Source of the DNA: Paenibacillus qinlingensis
GTDB taxonomy: Bacteria; Bacillota; Bacilli; Paenibacillales; NBRC-103111
Reading direction: 5' to 3'
NCBI RefSeq assembly: GCF_013204845.1
Contig: NZ_JABMKY010000008.1
Location: 186,001 to 250,000 of the forward strand
Length of the DNA stretch: 64,000 nt
Shown: one piece after another, positions 1 through 8,334 of the stretch
How the letters are laid out: every line of letters begins with the position of its first letter
Position numbering within the stretch: position 1 is the first letter of the stretch
The notes under the pieces: model-generated
The model's input: only the letters and a program-made list of their open reading frames with translations
What the model was told of the DNA's origin: nothing
The model's database searches: none
Made by a program: the position numbers and the translations under genes

Positions 1-223
1 AGTAAGTCATGAAAGCTAGAAATATATGGAATATAATTCCGTGCTTTATGGGACGGTAATTTCCCATGCACTTTTTTAAGTATATCACTTCATGAATCCA
101 TCATTAATAATTAAGTATTGACAAGCTATTAGCTGGAATAGTGGAGTGACGAGACCATGAAAACCAGGTGAGCATGAGATTAACTCGATGAATAAACGCT
201 AGGTTTCTGTCCACTAAATGACC

Positions 224-478
224 TCAATGATGCAGAAACCATCGTTGAAGCTCTTCCCAAATCGCTGTAACTTCATGTTGAAAGGCAATGGGCTGATCTT
301 TGGTCATCATATCGAGTGTGTTACATAAAATTTCAATATTTTTCAGTTAAACATTGCGCTCACCACGTTCCACTCCCCCAATATACGTTCTGTCCAGTCC
401 AGAGAGAGAGGCAAGCATGTCTTGAGACATATTTGATCGTTGTCGTAATTCTTTAAGACGTAGTCCAAAGTCTTGCAT
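224..478 (-). pseudogene. XRE-family HTH regulator, nonsense-interrupted
   Basis: Reading the minus strand from the ATG at 478 gives a typical small Xre/Cro-type helix-turn-helix protein: it opens MQDFGLRLKELRQRSNMSQ and continues through SGLDRTYIGGVERGERNV. Codon 44 (347-349) is TAA. The same frame then runs on without further stops as LKNIEILCNTLDM to a second stop at 224-226, so a protein of 84 residues has been cut by one point mutation. The C-terminal part reads like the usual extension of these small regulators. The 43-residue product would lack the last helices of the HTH fold. No neighbour that it obviously regulates remains. A sequencing error at codon 44 is the alternative. Confidence 0.7.
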
Positions 479-616
479 ATAAGTAACATCCTTCTGGTTA
501 ATGGGGATAAATCAATCCTAAGCTACATGGCGCGCAGAGTCGACGAACTATTAGTATCATTTCCATTGAATAATAAAAAAGGTTGTGAAGGACGTATGTC
601 CAAAATTTTTCATGAA

Positions 617-652
617 AAACGGGCCAATAGAAACTGCTCCATAGGCCCGTTT
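617..652 (-). terminator. Rho-independent terminator of the SLH remnant
   Basis: A 9-bp perfect stem (AAACGGGCC at 617-625 pairing with GGCCCGTTT at 644-652) is followed on the minus strand by a short T run. It lies just past the stop of the decayed SLH gene, which is what one expects for its old terminator. Confidence 0.75.
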
Positions 653-660
653 ATTAAGAA

Positions 661-1080
661 TTATTTTCTTGCACTATGCTCAAGTAATCTTCTCAACACT
701 ACTGCAGCTAGCGCACGCGTCGTGATCCCTCCGGGCTCAAAGCTTTCAGCGGTTACACCCCATCATGAAACCTTCCTTAATTGCCAGAGTGACATCGGCT
801 TTAGCCCAATCTTGTACACTACTGCTGTCAATGAATGGGTCCAGCGAAGCAGAGTCCCCTGACGAAGTACTGCCGAGTCCCAAGAATCGATAAGCATGGC
901 CAATCATCACAGCCATTTGCTCGCGAGTGATCGCCTCTTCTGGCGCAAAACGCTCCAGATCTACCCCATCTATGAGTTCCTTGGATACAGCCTTCTGAAC
1001 AGCCTCATAGTACCAAGCATTGGTATCGACATCGCCAAACTGCGTCTTCCGTCCAATGCTGTCTTCCTTACTTTATCAGC
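661..1080 (-). pseudogene. S-layer homology (SLH) domain gene remnant
   Basis: The minus strand encodes clear SLH-domain text: FGDVDTNAWYYEAVQKAV, then a stretch ending ITREQMAVMIGHAYRFLGLG, then a second domain with VQDWAKADVTLAIKEGF. After MMG one extra base (around 765) shifts the frame; the other frame continues ESFEPGGITTRALAAVVLRR to a stop at 661-663. Upstream of about 1080 only stop-containing sequence is seen, so the N-terminal part is lost. SLH domains anchor exported proteins to secondary cell-wall polymer. The intact gene was probably a secreted enzyme or surface protein carrying C-terminal SLH repeats. This is a decayed gene, not a functional one. Confidence 0.75.
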
Positions 1081-1239
1081 AGTTTCACCCAAGTTATTTA
1101 AATCCGCAGCTTCGTCACTCCCACATTCCGGAATTTCTAACTTTGACCGTAAACGCAGTATAAGCTACCGAATCCGATCTACCGGTAGCCTCCATTCTAA
1201 TGCTATTAAACTAACGTTCTAATAATGTTTAAGGGAGTT

Positions 1240-2589
1240 TTACTTATTTATTGCCGAATTCGTTAAGCTATATCGGTTTTGGGGCACCGGCAAATTCAAA
1301 TGAGCACGAAGCGTATCACCTTCGTATTCAGTACGGAATAATCCCTTCTCCTGCAAAAGAGGAACGACCAGATTCACGAAGTCCTCCAAATTGCTCGGCA
1401 AAAGCGGTGACATCAACATAAACCCATCTACCGCTCTTTCAACAAACCATCTTTCTAAATTATTTGCGATTTTTTCAGGAGTTCCTACAAAATCGTTGAC
1501 GGTATATGAACCAGTTAATAAAGAGTAAAGTTCTCTAAGCGTTGGGTTCTCTTTGATAACGAAAGGACGAAAATTTTCATATTCGATTCTTACACCAGTC
1601 AATTCGCCAAATCCAATATCAAGCGATTTGGTTTCCAGTGTATGCTCACTCAAATCCAAGCCTCCAAAATAATCGGTTAGAAACTTTAAGCCTGTTTCAT
1701 CGGTTATTAAAGATTCTAAGTAGGCAAGCTTCTGCTGTGCAATGTCCTCTGTAACTCCAATAATTGGTGAAATCCCCTGCAGAATATGCACCTCATCAGA
1801 GGATCGGCCAAATGAGACAACCTTGCTTTTGAATGAACGATAAAATTCTTGCGAGTCCTCTAGACTATTTTTATGGGAAAAAATAACCTCCGCACTCCTC
1901 GCTGCAAACAGTTGTCCTGACTCTGAGGATCCGGCTTGCACCAGCACAGGATGGCCTTGTTTAGAACGATGTATATTTAATGGCCCCTGCACCGAGAAAA
2001 ACTCGCCTACATGTCCTAGCTTGTGAAGCTTACTGCGGTCAAAAAACTGGCCGCTTTCTTTGTCCCGGATAAAGGCGTCGTCCTCCCATGAATCCCATAA
2101 GCCTTTGATTACATCTACAAATTCTTCAGCCCGTTTATATCGATAGCTGTGCTCATAATGCTCAGAACCATTAAAATTCAAAGCTGTATTACCAGATAAA
2201 TCTCTGGTCGTAACAACATTCCATCCAGCTCTGCCTTTGCTGATATGATCGACGGACATGAATTGACGTGCTAAGTTATATGGCTCCACATAAGAGGTAG
2301 AGGCTGTCGCTACAACTCCAATTTTTGAGGTTGCCCCTGCTAACGCTGTAATTAAGGTAATAGGTTCATAACGTGTCAAAATATTCGGATGCGATTCTTC
2401 ATTGATTGCTAGGCTATCCGCAATAAAAGCGAAATCGAACTTCCCTTGCTCCGCGATTCCAGCCAAATGTTTGTAATAGTCAATATCTATGCTGGCATTC
2501 GTCTGAGAGTCGGGATGTCTCCAAGATGCAACATGCATGCCTGTTCCTACTAAATAGGCGGACAGTTTTATTTGTCTTTTACGAATCAT
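1240..2589 (-). CDS. LLM-class FMN-dependent monooxygenase (NtaA/SnaA/DszA family)
   Basis: A 449-residue protein of the bacterial luciferase-like family that uses FMNH2 supplied by a separate reductase to oxidise small organic substrates such as nitrilotriacetate, sulfides or sulfones. Family text is visible at the N terminus (KLSAYLVGTGMHVASWRHP), at GKFDFAFIADSLAINEESHP and in the conserved [12 protein letters not shown] segment, and the length fits the roughly 440-450 residues of the subfamily. The start at 2589 is chosen because GGAGGAGG lies just upstream; a longer reading from 2649 has no ribosome site. It is divergent from the metNIQ-like operon and has a paralogue at the far side of that operon, which suggests that organosulfur compounds are imported and cleaved. 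The substrate cannot be read from sequence. Confidence 0.88.
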   Translation of the reverse strand: MIRKRQIKLSAYLVGTGMHVASWRHPDSQTNASIDIDYYKHLAGIAEQGKFDFAFIADSLAINEESHPNILTRYEPITLITALAGATSKIGVVATASTSYVEPYNLARQFMSVDHISKGRAGWNVVTTRDLSGNTALNFNGSEHYEHSYRYKRAEEFVDVIKGLWDSWEDDAFIRDKESGQFFDRSKLHKLGHVGEFFSVQGPLNIHRSKQGHPVLVQAGSSESGQLFAARSAEVIFSHKNSLEDSQEFYRSFKSKVVSFGRSSDEVHILQGISPIIGVTEDIAQQKLAYLESLITDETGLKFLTDYFGGLDLSEHTLETKSLDIGFGELTGVRIEYENFRPFVIKENPTLRELYSLLTGSYTVNDFVGTPEKIANNLERWFVERAVDGFMLMSPLLPSNLEDFVNLVVPLLQEKGLFRTEYEGDTLRAHLNLPVPQNRYSLTNSAINK

Positions 2590-2639
2590 GAGGCCTCCTC
2601 CTTTTAAATACAAGTAATTCAATAGATTTAATGTGTTAT

Positions 2640-2668
2640 AATTTACCATTCTCTCGTTTTTCCGTCAA
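2640..2668 (-). promoter_or_regulatory. Candidate sigma-A promoter of the monooxygenase gene
   Basis: The minus strand carries TTGACG, a 17-base spacer and TAAATT, ending about 50 bases before the start at 2589. It mirrors the divergent metN-like promoter, which has the same spacing and -10 hexamer. Confidence 0.45.
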
Positions 2669-2709
2669 TACCCTGATTCCATGCTTGAATCACTGCATAA
2701 GAAATTATC

Positions 2710-2738
2710 TTGACACATTTTTGAAAATCATATAAATT
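2710..2738 (+). promoter_or_regulatory. Candidate sigma-A promoter of the MetN-like operon
   Basis: TTGACA, a 17-base spacer and TAAATT lie 45 bases before the start at 2783. Just downstream, 2750-2757 carries ATCGGATT, a word also present at 6651-6658 in the second monooxygenase promoter. The leader is too short for an S-box riboswitch, so control by a DNA-binding sulfur regulator is more likely; that is inference. Confidence 0.5.
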
Positions 2739-2782
2739 AAACTAACACTATCGGATTAGTAGGTATTGAGGAGGATTACATA

Positions 2783-3568
2783 ATGATTGCTATAAAAAAT
2801 CTTAATAAAACATACCGAACTTCTAAATCAATCTTCACTGCGTTAGAGAATGTCAACCTTGAAATTGATAAAGGCGATGTTTTTGGCATCATTGGCTTTA
2901 GTGGCGCAGGTAAATCGACGTTAATTCGGTGTCTCAATCGGCTGGAGGAGCCCGATTCTGGGAGCATTGAGATTGAGGGCAAGATCATTACTGATCTGTC
3001 AGAGAAAGATCTGCGCCTGGCCAGACTGAAAATCGGCATGATTTTTCAACAGTTTAATCTTCTTGATTCTAAGACCGTGTTTGAAAATGTTGCTTTTCCC
3101 TTAAAAGTTGCAGGGCATCCTAAGAGCTACATTCACCAGCGTGTTAGAGAAATACTGGATCTTGTGGAGCTGGGTGACAAAGAGAATTCCCATCCATCGC
3201 AATTGAGCGGAGGTCAGAAACAGCGCGTTGGCATCGCCAGAGCTCTCGTGAATGAGCCAGACGTGCTGCTCAGTGATGAAGCGACATCATCCCTTGATCC
3301 TCAAACGACCTACTCAATCCTGGAACTGCTAAAAGACATCAACCGTAAGCTTAATTTGACAATTGTGCTAATCACCCATGAACTCGATGTACTGCAGCAC
3401 ATTTGCAAAAACTTTGCAGTCATTGAGAATGGCAAAATCGTTGAGCAAGGATCCGTTGACAAATTTTTTCTCCATCCAGAAAGCGACACTGCCAAAAGGT
3501 TTGTTAAAATTACGGATTTCTACCGGAACCAGTATCAAGTCAAGGAGAGGGTGAGCGTTAGTATATGA
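2783..3568 (+). CDS. Methionine-type ABC transporter ATPase, short MetN
   Basis: ATP-binding subunit of a MetNIQ-family importer. It has a Walker A motif at residues 38-46 (GFSGAGKST), an ABC signature LSGGQKQRVGIARAL and a Walker B of the MetN form, LLSDEATSSLD. At 261 residues it lacks the C-terminal NIL/ACT-like domain that in MetN of about 340 residues binds methionine and inhibits transport, so feedback control by methionine should be absent. The start follows GGAGGA. It overlaps the permease gene by 4 bases (ATGA) and is followed by a MetQ-like lipoprotein, so the three genes form one importer. With monooxygenases on both sides the natural cargo may be a sulfur compound other than methionine. 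Confidence 0.88.
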   Translation: MIAIKNLNKTYRTSKSIFTALENVNLEIDKGDVFGIIGFSGAGKSTLIRCLNRLEEPDSGSIEIEGKIITDLSEKDLRLARLKIGMIFQQFNLLDSKTVFENVAFPLKVAGHPKSYIHQRVREILDLVELGDKENSHPSQLSGGQKQRVGIARALVNEPDVLLSDEATSSLDPQTTYSILELLKDINRKLNLTIVLITHELDVLQHICKNFAVIENGKIVEQGSVDKFFLHPESDTAKRFVKITDFYRNQYQVKERVSVSI

Positions 3569-4233
3569 TTGAGGAATTAATCGAATTAATTTGGCCAGCT
3601 CTTCTAGAAACACTCTTTATGCTGTTCTGGTCTTTCTTTTTCGCATTAATTATTGGCTCTGCACTTGGCGTCACTCTGGTAGTAACTGAGAAGGGCGGCA
3701 TTCTCGAGGCTACGAAGCTCCATAAAGTCATTAGTATAATCATAAATTGCATTCGCTCTATTCCATCAATCATACTAATCGTTCTGTTGCTTCCTTTATC
3801 CCGTTTGATTGTCGGAACCTCTTTGGGACCTACAGCAGCTATCGTGTCACTTTCGATCGGTATTGCGCCTTTCTTGGGAAGGATTATCGAAACATCGCTT
3901 AAGGAAGTTAGCACAGGTAAAATAGAAGCGGCAAAAGCCGTTGGCGCTACCCCTTTTATCATTATTTTCAGAGTGCTCATTCCTGAAGCCCTGCCAGCGC
4001 TAGTACGCGGAGTAACAATTGCCATTATCGCAATTACTGAATTTACTGCCATTGCCGGAGCCATCGGGGCCGGAGGACTGGGAAGTTTGGCAATCCGCTT
4101 CGGTTACCAGAGATTTCGTGAAGACGTACTTATCGCAACAGTGATTATCATTATTCTTCTTGTACAGATTTTTCAGTGGACGGGAGACTACATCTCTAGG
4201 TCCATTCATAAAAAACGCTTCAAGCCTGATTAA
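3565..4233 (+). CDS. Methionine-type ABC transporter permease (MetI-like)
   Basis: A 222-residue inner-membrane permease with about five hydrophobic segments, the normal size for MetI/MetP. The ATPase-contact loop is visible as EAAKAVGATPFIIIFRVLIP, and the segment EFTAIAGAIGAGGLG is typical of MetI. It is translationally coupled to the ATPase gene by an ATGA overlap and separated from the MetQ-like gene by 56 bases. It would work as a homodimer with the short MetN and receive substrate from the lipoprotein. Confidence 0.9.
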   Translation: MIEELIELIWPALLETLFMLFWSFFFALIIGSALGVTLVVTEKGGILEATKLHKVISIIINCIRSIPSIILIVLLLPLSRLIVGTSLGPTAAIVSLSIGIAPFLGRIIETSLKEVSTGKIEAAKAVGATPFIIIFRVLIPEALPALVRGVTIAIIAITEFTAIAGAIGAGGLGSLAIRFGYQRFREDVLIATVIIIILLVQIFQWTGDYISRSIHKKRFKPD

Positions 4234-4289
4234 GCTATCGGTTTCATAGCATTTTCAAATACACATATAGAAATAGGAGTGAGAAATTC

Positions 4290-5171
4290 ATGATTAAAAA
4301 AAGATTATTTTCAATTGTTTCATTATCCGTCGGTTTTAGTGTTATCCTTGCTGGGTGTGGTGCAAAAACCAGCACTGAAGCATCAAACAGCCCCAAAGTT
4401 TCCGCAGCAGCGGCAGCAGCCCAAAGTAGCGCTCCAACAGAAGCGCCAAAAAAAGAAGTTACTTTAACAATAGGATCAGCGGAAATCCCTCACTCAGAAA
4501 TCCTTAATTTCGTTAAACCGAAGCTGAAGGAACAAGGTATAAACCTTCAAGTTAAAGTTACGGATGAAGATCTCTTGAATCAGCTACTTAAAGATAAGCA
4601 AATCGACGCGAACTACTTTCAACATGTGCCTTACTTTGATTCAGTTAAAACTGAAAAAGGCTTCGACTTTGTAAATCCGATTAAAGTTCACGTAGAGCCT
4701 ATCGGCTTCTACTCCACCAAGCTCAAATCAAAGGATGAAATTAAAGAAGGTGCGAAAATCGGCATCCCGAATAACCCATCCAACGAATATAGAGCTCTTG
4801 TGCTTCTTCAACAGCAAGGTTTAATTAAGTTAAAAGACGGTTTATCCACTTACCAAGCAACACCTAAAGACATCGTCAGTAATCCGAAAAACCTGAAATT
4901 TGTAGAAGCAGAAGCCCCTACCTTAGCTAGATCTTTACAGGACCTTGATGGCGCAGTTATTAACACAAACATTGTTATTGAAGCTAAAATTGATCCAAAA
5001 ACTGCCCTGTTCAGAGAAGATGCAAACTCTCCTTACGCCAACGTAATTACCGTTCGCAAAGGTGACGAAAACAGAGACGAAATTAAAAAATTAGGTGCTG
5101 CTTTGACCTCCCCTGAGGTGAAGAAGTTTATCCTAGACAAGTATGGAGTTGCGGTAGTTCCCGCATTCTAA
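4290..5171 (+). CDS. MetQ/NlpA-family substrate-binding lipoprotein
   Basis: A 293-residue NlpA-family lipoprotein. The signal peptide ends in a lipobox LAGC with the lipidated cysteine at residue 23, followed by a flexible Ala/Ser/Pro-rich linker to about residue 55. The binding domain starts with VTLTIGSAEIPHSEIL and includes DANYFQHVPYF and GIPNNPSNEYRALVLL, both typical of methionine-type binding proteins. The ribosome site is AGGAGTGAG. It delivers ligand to the permease/ATPase encoded just upstream. NlpA-family proteins bind L- or D-methionine or methionine-containing peptides; the exact ligand here is unknown. Confidence 0.9.
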   Translation: MIKKRLFSIVSLSVGFSVILAGCGAKTSTEASNSPKVSAAAAAAQSSAPTEAPKKEVTLTIGSAEIPHSEILNFVKPKLKEQGINLQVKVTDEDLLNQLLKDKQIDANYFQHVPYFDSVKTEKGFDFVNPIKVHVEPIGFYSTKLKSKDEIKEGAKIGIPNNPSNEYRALVLLQQQGLIKLKDGLSTYQATPKDIVSNPKNLKFVEAEAPTLARSLQDLDGAVINTNIVIEAKIDPKTALFREDANSPYANVITVRKGDENRDEIKKLGAALTSPEVKKFILDKYGVAVVPAF

Positions 5172-5185
5172 TTAATTAAATGTAG

Positions 5186-5229
5186 AAAAAGCGTCCTTCA
5201 AGCCGCACTGCTTAGAGGACGCCTTTTTC
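5186..5229. terminator. Bidirectional terminator between the MetQ-like gene and the second monooxygenase
   Basis: A hairpin with arms GCGTCC (5191-5196) and GGACGC (5217-5222) is flanked by an A run on one side and a T run on the other, so it can serve the convergent genes ending at 5171 and 5277. Confidence 0.75.
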
Positions 5230-5276
5230 AGTTATTATGGATGAATTAGATTCGATAGTGGATAGCGGTAATCATG

Positions 5277-6611
5277 CTATTTCCCTCTCACCGCTTCAGA
5301 CTGCCGAATATAACGGTTCACTGGTACTTTTAAACCTAGATTGCCTCGTAGCGTATCACTTTCATATTCCTTACGAAAAATTCCGCGTTCCTGCAGCACA
5401 GGCACAACCAGATCGATAAAATCGGAAAGTCCGTTCGGTACGAATGTCCTAATGGTGAAGCCATCCGCTGCTCCGCCCTCGAACCATTGCTGGATGAGAT
5501 CAGCTACCTTCTCCGGCGTCCCGATGAAATTACTTCTCGGTGTTGATGCCCGCAGGGCAACTTGTCGAAGTGTGAGACCCTTTTCCTTCGCCTCTTGTTT
5601 AATGCTGTCTGTCGTACTGCGGAAGCTGTTGCTGCCAAAGTCGCCGAGATCTGGAAACGGATCATCCAGAGCATGCTGCGAGAAGTCATAATGCTCAAAA
5701 TAACGACCCAAATAATTCAGTGCCTGTTCAATTGTAACAAGTTCCACAATTTCCTGATATTTGCGCTCTGCCTCCGCTTCAGTTCTGCCGACAATCGGGC
5801 CGATTCCTGGAAAAATCAGAATCTCACCCGGCTGACGACCGTAAGCCGCAGCTCTGCCTTTTACATCTTGATAAAAATCACGCGCTTGCTCGAATGTCTC
5901 GTGTCCTGTATATATCGCGTCCGCCGACTTGGCAGCAAGATTTTTGCCAGAATCCGATGACCCTGCCTGGAAAACAACTGGGTACCCTTGCTTGGAACGA
6001 GCAACATTCAGAGGCCCTTGAACAGCAAAATGTTTGCCCCTATGGTGAAGCGTGTGAAGCTTAGCGGGATCGAAGAATACCCCGCTAGTTTTGTCTCGAA
6101 CAAACGCATCATCCTCCCACGAGTCCCAAAGCCCTTTTACAACCTCAAGATGCTCCTCAGCAATTTCGTAACGCAGCGAATGATGTGGATGCTCGCCCTT
6201 GTCGAAGTTAAGCGCCGAGCCTTCCAAAGGTGATGTGACTACATTCCAGCCCGCTCTTCCTCCGCTAATAAGATCAATGGAAGCAAACTGTCTGGCCACT
6301 GTGAACGGCTCGCTGTAGGAAGTAGATAAGGTTGCAACCAGACCGATATGAGTCGTTGCTTCACTTAGGGCCGACAGCAGTGTAAGCGGCTCAAAACGGT
6401 TCAAAAAATGCGGATTAGACTTTTCATTAATATACAAGCCATCAGCGATAAACAAGAGATCGAATTTTCCCTGCTCAGCCTTACGGGCCTGCTCTTTATA
6501 GAATGCTAAATTAACGCTTGCATCGGTTGGCACTTCGGGATGCCTCCAAAAGGATATACTATTTCCGACTCCGTTTAAACTAGCTCCCAGCTTTAGTTGT
6601 CTCCTGGACAT
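5277..6611 (-). CDS. LLM-class FMN-dependent monooxygenase, second copy
   Basis: A 444-residue paralogue of the gene at 1240-2589, with the same landmarks: [19 protein letters not shown] at the N terminus, [32 protein letters not shown] and [21 protein letters not shown] near the C terminus. The start at 6611 has AAAGGAG upstream. It is predicted to use reduced FMN and oxygen to oxidise a small, perhaps sulfur-containing substrate in the cytoplasm. Together with its paralogue it brackets the MetNIQ-like importer. Its promoter region holds a 17-bp near-palindrome at 6639-6655. Confidence 0.88.
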   Translation of the reverse strand: MSRRQLKLGASLNGVGNSISFWRHPEVPTDASVNLAFYKEQARKAEQGKFDLLFIADGLYINEKSNPHFLNRFEPLTLLSALSEATTHIGLVATLSTSYSEPFTVARQFASIDLISGGRAGWNVVTSPLEGSALNFDKGEHPHHSLRYEIAEEHLEVVKGLWDSWEDDAFVRDKTSGVFFDPAKLHTLHHRGKHFAVQGPLNVARSKQGYPVVFQAGSSDSGKNLAAKSADAIYTGHETFEQARDFYQDVKGRAAAYGRQPGEILIFPGIGPIVGRTEAEAERKYQEIVELVTIEQALNYLGRYFEHYDFSQHALDDPFPDLGDFGSNSFRSTTDSIKQEAKEKGLTLRQVALRASTPRSNFIGTPEKVADLIQQWFEGGAADGFTIRTFVPNGLSDFIDLVVPVLQERGIFRKEYESDTLRGNLGLKVPVNRYIRQSEAVRGK

Positions 6612-6632
6612 GGTAGTGACTCCTTTTGCCCA

Positions 6633-6661
6633 ATTATACCAATATATATAATCGGATTTAA
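6633..6661 (-). promoter_or_regulatory. Candidate promoter with palindromic spacer for the second monooxygenase
   Basis: On the minus strand TTAAAT and TATAAT are separated by 17 bases that form an interrupted near-palindrome, CCGAT-N7-ATTGG (6639-6655). An operator in the spacer of a promoter is a common repressor layout. The word ATCGGATT in it recurs in front of the MetN-like gene, so a shared sulfur regulator such as CymR is a reasonable guess, not shown. Confidence 0.4.
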
Positions 6662-6764
6662 TTTAATAGAATTACTATATATCAACAGTTTGTCACAGTA
6701 TACTGTATATCAAATTTTTCTATTCATCTATTCAAAAGTTCTATCGTAGAAGGACTAGCTAAAT

Positions 6765-6812
6765 CATTTCACAAAATATTTACCATAAAAAGGATCCTTC
6801 TTTTGTGAAATG
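6765..6812. repeat. 12-bp perfect inverted repeat
   Basis: CATTTCACAAAA at 6765-6776 is exactly inverted at 6801-6812 (TTTTGTGAAATG), with 24 bases between. It abuts the end of a decayed ABC ATPase gene. It could be an old terminator or the end structure of a lost element; nothing decides between these. Confidence 0.6.
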
Positions 6813-6817
6813 GAAAA

Positions 6818-7037
6818 TTAAACTACGGTAATCCGTTTCCCATTGAGGGTGTAACCCCCTTCATCCGAAATTTCCAAGCAGCCTATGATACTCATCAGTA
6901 TGTAATTTCCCAGAACCCGCAGGCCCCATGATAGCTACAAATTCACCTTGCGAAATGCCATCCAGCGCTCGAATCGTCTCGCCACCCCTATAGTAAAATT
7001 TACTAACATGCTCAATTTGAATTAAGGCTGTCATCAT
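6818..7037 (-). pseudogene. ABC transporter ATPase remnant (MacB/LolD type)
   Basis: From the ATG at 7037 the minus strand reads MMTALIQIEHVSKFYYRGGE and reaches a Walker A, GPAGSGK. The frame then breaks; in another frame the text continues LMSIIGCLEISDEGG and NGKRI before a stop at 6818, exactly the residues expected after Walker A in LolD/MacB-type exporters. The signature motif and Walker B are gone. It is therefore a frameshifted N-terminal third of an ATPase gene. It lies directly after a sigma-factor remnant on the same strand, marking this stretch as a graveyard of decayed genes. Confidence 0.75.
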
Positions 7038-7048
7038 CTTCGGCGCCA

Positions 7049-7216
7049 TTATTTGAAGCCAAATAAATGAAGAATCCAATGCTCCAATCTAACAACTTGT
7101 CGCTTGCCTTTATAAAACTCATGGTACAGCTTCATGAGTGCCCGGTTCTCAATCCTTGATTCATAAGAACGACTAATGCCCAGTTCCTTCGAAATCTACC
7201 GCTGCGTATCTTTAAC
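7049..7216 (-). pseudogene. C-terminal remnant of a SigK/SigE-like sporulation sigma factor
   Basis: The minus strand contains [18 protein letters not shown] followed by [17 protein letters not shown], which matches region 4.2 and the C terminus of mother-cell sigma factors, closest in my judgement to sigma-K. Just before it an in-frame TAG interrupts VKDTQR and ISKEL, where these proteins normally have a glutamate codon. No upstream sigma regions 2 or 3 are recognisable. It ends at TAA (7049-7051). This is a dead fragment of a duplicated or displaced sigma gene; a functional copy would have to lie elsewhere. Confidence 0.7.
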
Positions 7217-7518
7217 TACACCCCAAGCACTGTTTTAGTTGAAACATCTAAAATTACAAGCAACCATAACCTCTTTAGTGTTTTCGTTATTCAGTTCCCA
7301 TCAAGATTCCCTCCCTAACCTAATGTAGTTCATAACTTTTTCACTACTTTTTTATTAAGATACCTTAAAATTGAAATGGCTTGTTGGTTCATTAAAATAA
7401 TTACTCAATTTGTAAAGACGTTTCCCTCACGAACTTATATAATTAAGAACAATTAAGTACTAGATACCCTCCTCCCCCGCCCCCCGAATACGTATTGTGT
7501 AAGAAAGGATAATGAAAA
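7217..7518. other. Intergenic stretch without a recognisable gene
   Basis: About 300 AT-rich bases before the AraC-type gene. The only conspicuous feature is a C-rich tract around 7468-7488. Ribosome site AAAGGA lies just before the start at 7519. No convincing Fur box or further gene remnant was seen. Confidence 0.5.
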
Positions 7519-8334
7519 ATGAGAGATTGGAATTCAACCGAGTTGCTTGAAAATTTATTTTTTTCATCAATCCGAATTTATAGCAGTAATAAAAAACAGG
7601 ATGAACACATTTTGAGTAAAAGAATCGTTCATCGATATGCCATCTGCCTAATAACTTATGGTACAGGTGTGCTCTCCATCAATGAAGTTACCCATATAGC
7701 GCGGGAAGGGGATATATTCATCTTGTCACCTGGGATGATTGTCGAGGGCACGTCCCAAGGCTTGAATCCGATTTACTATTCAGTTATCTTCTTCTCTTAC
7801 TTGCTAATAAAGAAACATCGTAAAGAATGGCGCATGGAGCAACCCTATTTCCCAATCAGCGGAAAGCATCCAATATCCTCTCAAGATCACACGATCAAAG
7901 ATATAATTGAACGTATCTTGGCCACGGGTAAGAACCGCCATATTCACGAGAAGATCGATTTGAAATACCAATTGCACAACCTACTTACTAAACTTATGGC
8001 AGGCACCAGTTCACAAGAGAGCGAACCTGAGACACCAATTGGCATGGAACATGCACTCGCATTCATAAACGAGAACTATACGAAGGAACTTAAAATTGGT
8101 CAGCTAGCGCAAATTGCAGGCTATAGTATCAATCATTTTACAAGAACCTTTAAGCATCTGATGAAAATGACACCAACGGAATATTTTTTACAACAGCGTA
8201 TCCGAAAAGCAAAACAACTGCTTTTTTCTCCAGTGAAAATCAAAGAGGTGGCTCAACAAGTCGGTTATAAAGACGAGCATATTTCAGTAGAGCTTTTAAG
8301 AAAGAGGCCGGTGTCGCTCCTACCATATACATGA
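7519..8334 (+). CDS. AraC-family regulator, N-terminal part of a frameshift-split AraC/siderophore-binding protein
   Basis: The 271-residue reading frame has an N-terminal sensory region and a C-terminal AraC HTH pair (LKIGQLAQIAGYSINHFTR, then VKIKEVAQQVGYKDEH). After that histidine the frame is wrong. With one extra base near 8281 it would read HYFSRAFKKEAGVAPTIYMK and run straight into the next frame. The intact paralogue at 19066-20676 has exactly this fused layout of about 540 residues. As written, the second HTH is truncated and the product ends in an unrelated tail. Such fusions sense ferric siderophore and activate neighbouring uptake genes, as Btr does in Bacillus subtilis. It is either a recent pseudogene, a sequencing error or a split gene. 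Confidence 0.75.
   Translation: MRDWNSTELLENLFFSSIRIYSSNKKQDEHILSKRIVHRYAICLITYGTGVLSINEVTHIAREGDIFILSPGMIVEGTSQGLNPIYYSVIFFSYLLIKKHRKEWRMEQPYFPISGKHPISSQDHTIKDIIERILATGKNRHIHEKIDLKYQLHNLLTKLMAGTSSQESEPETPIGMEHALAFINENYTKELKIGQLAQIAGYSINHFTRTFKHLMKMTPTEYFLQQRIRKAKQLLFSPVKIKEVAQQVGYKDEHISVELLRKRPVSLLPYT

Noticed and set aside
473-1222. Two plus-strand open frames of 129 and 108 residues at 473-862 and 896-1222
   Set aside because: They lie antisense to readable SLH-domain remnants, have no family text and no ribosome sites.
2590-2782. Search for an S-box or T-box leader before the MetN-like gene
   Set aside because: The gap is shared by two divergent promoters and leaves only about 45 bases of leader, too short for either riboswitch.
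7468-7488. C-rich tract before the split AraC gene, considered as a structured RNA or i-motif
   Set aside because: It is short, without regular spacing or flanking complement, so no function can be supported.
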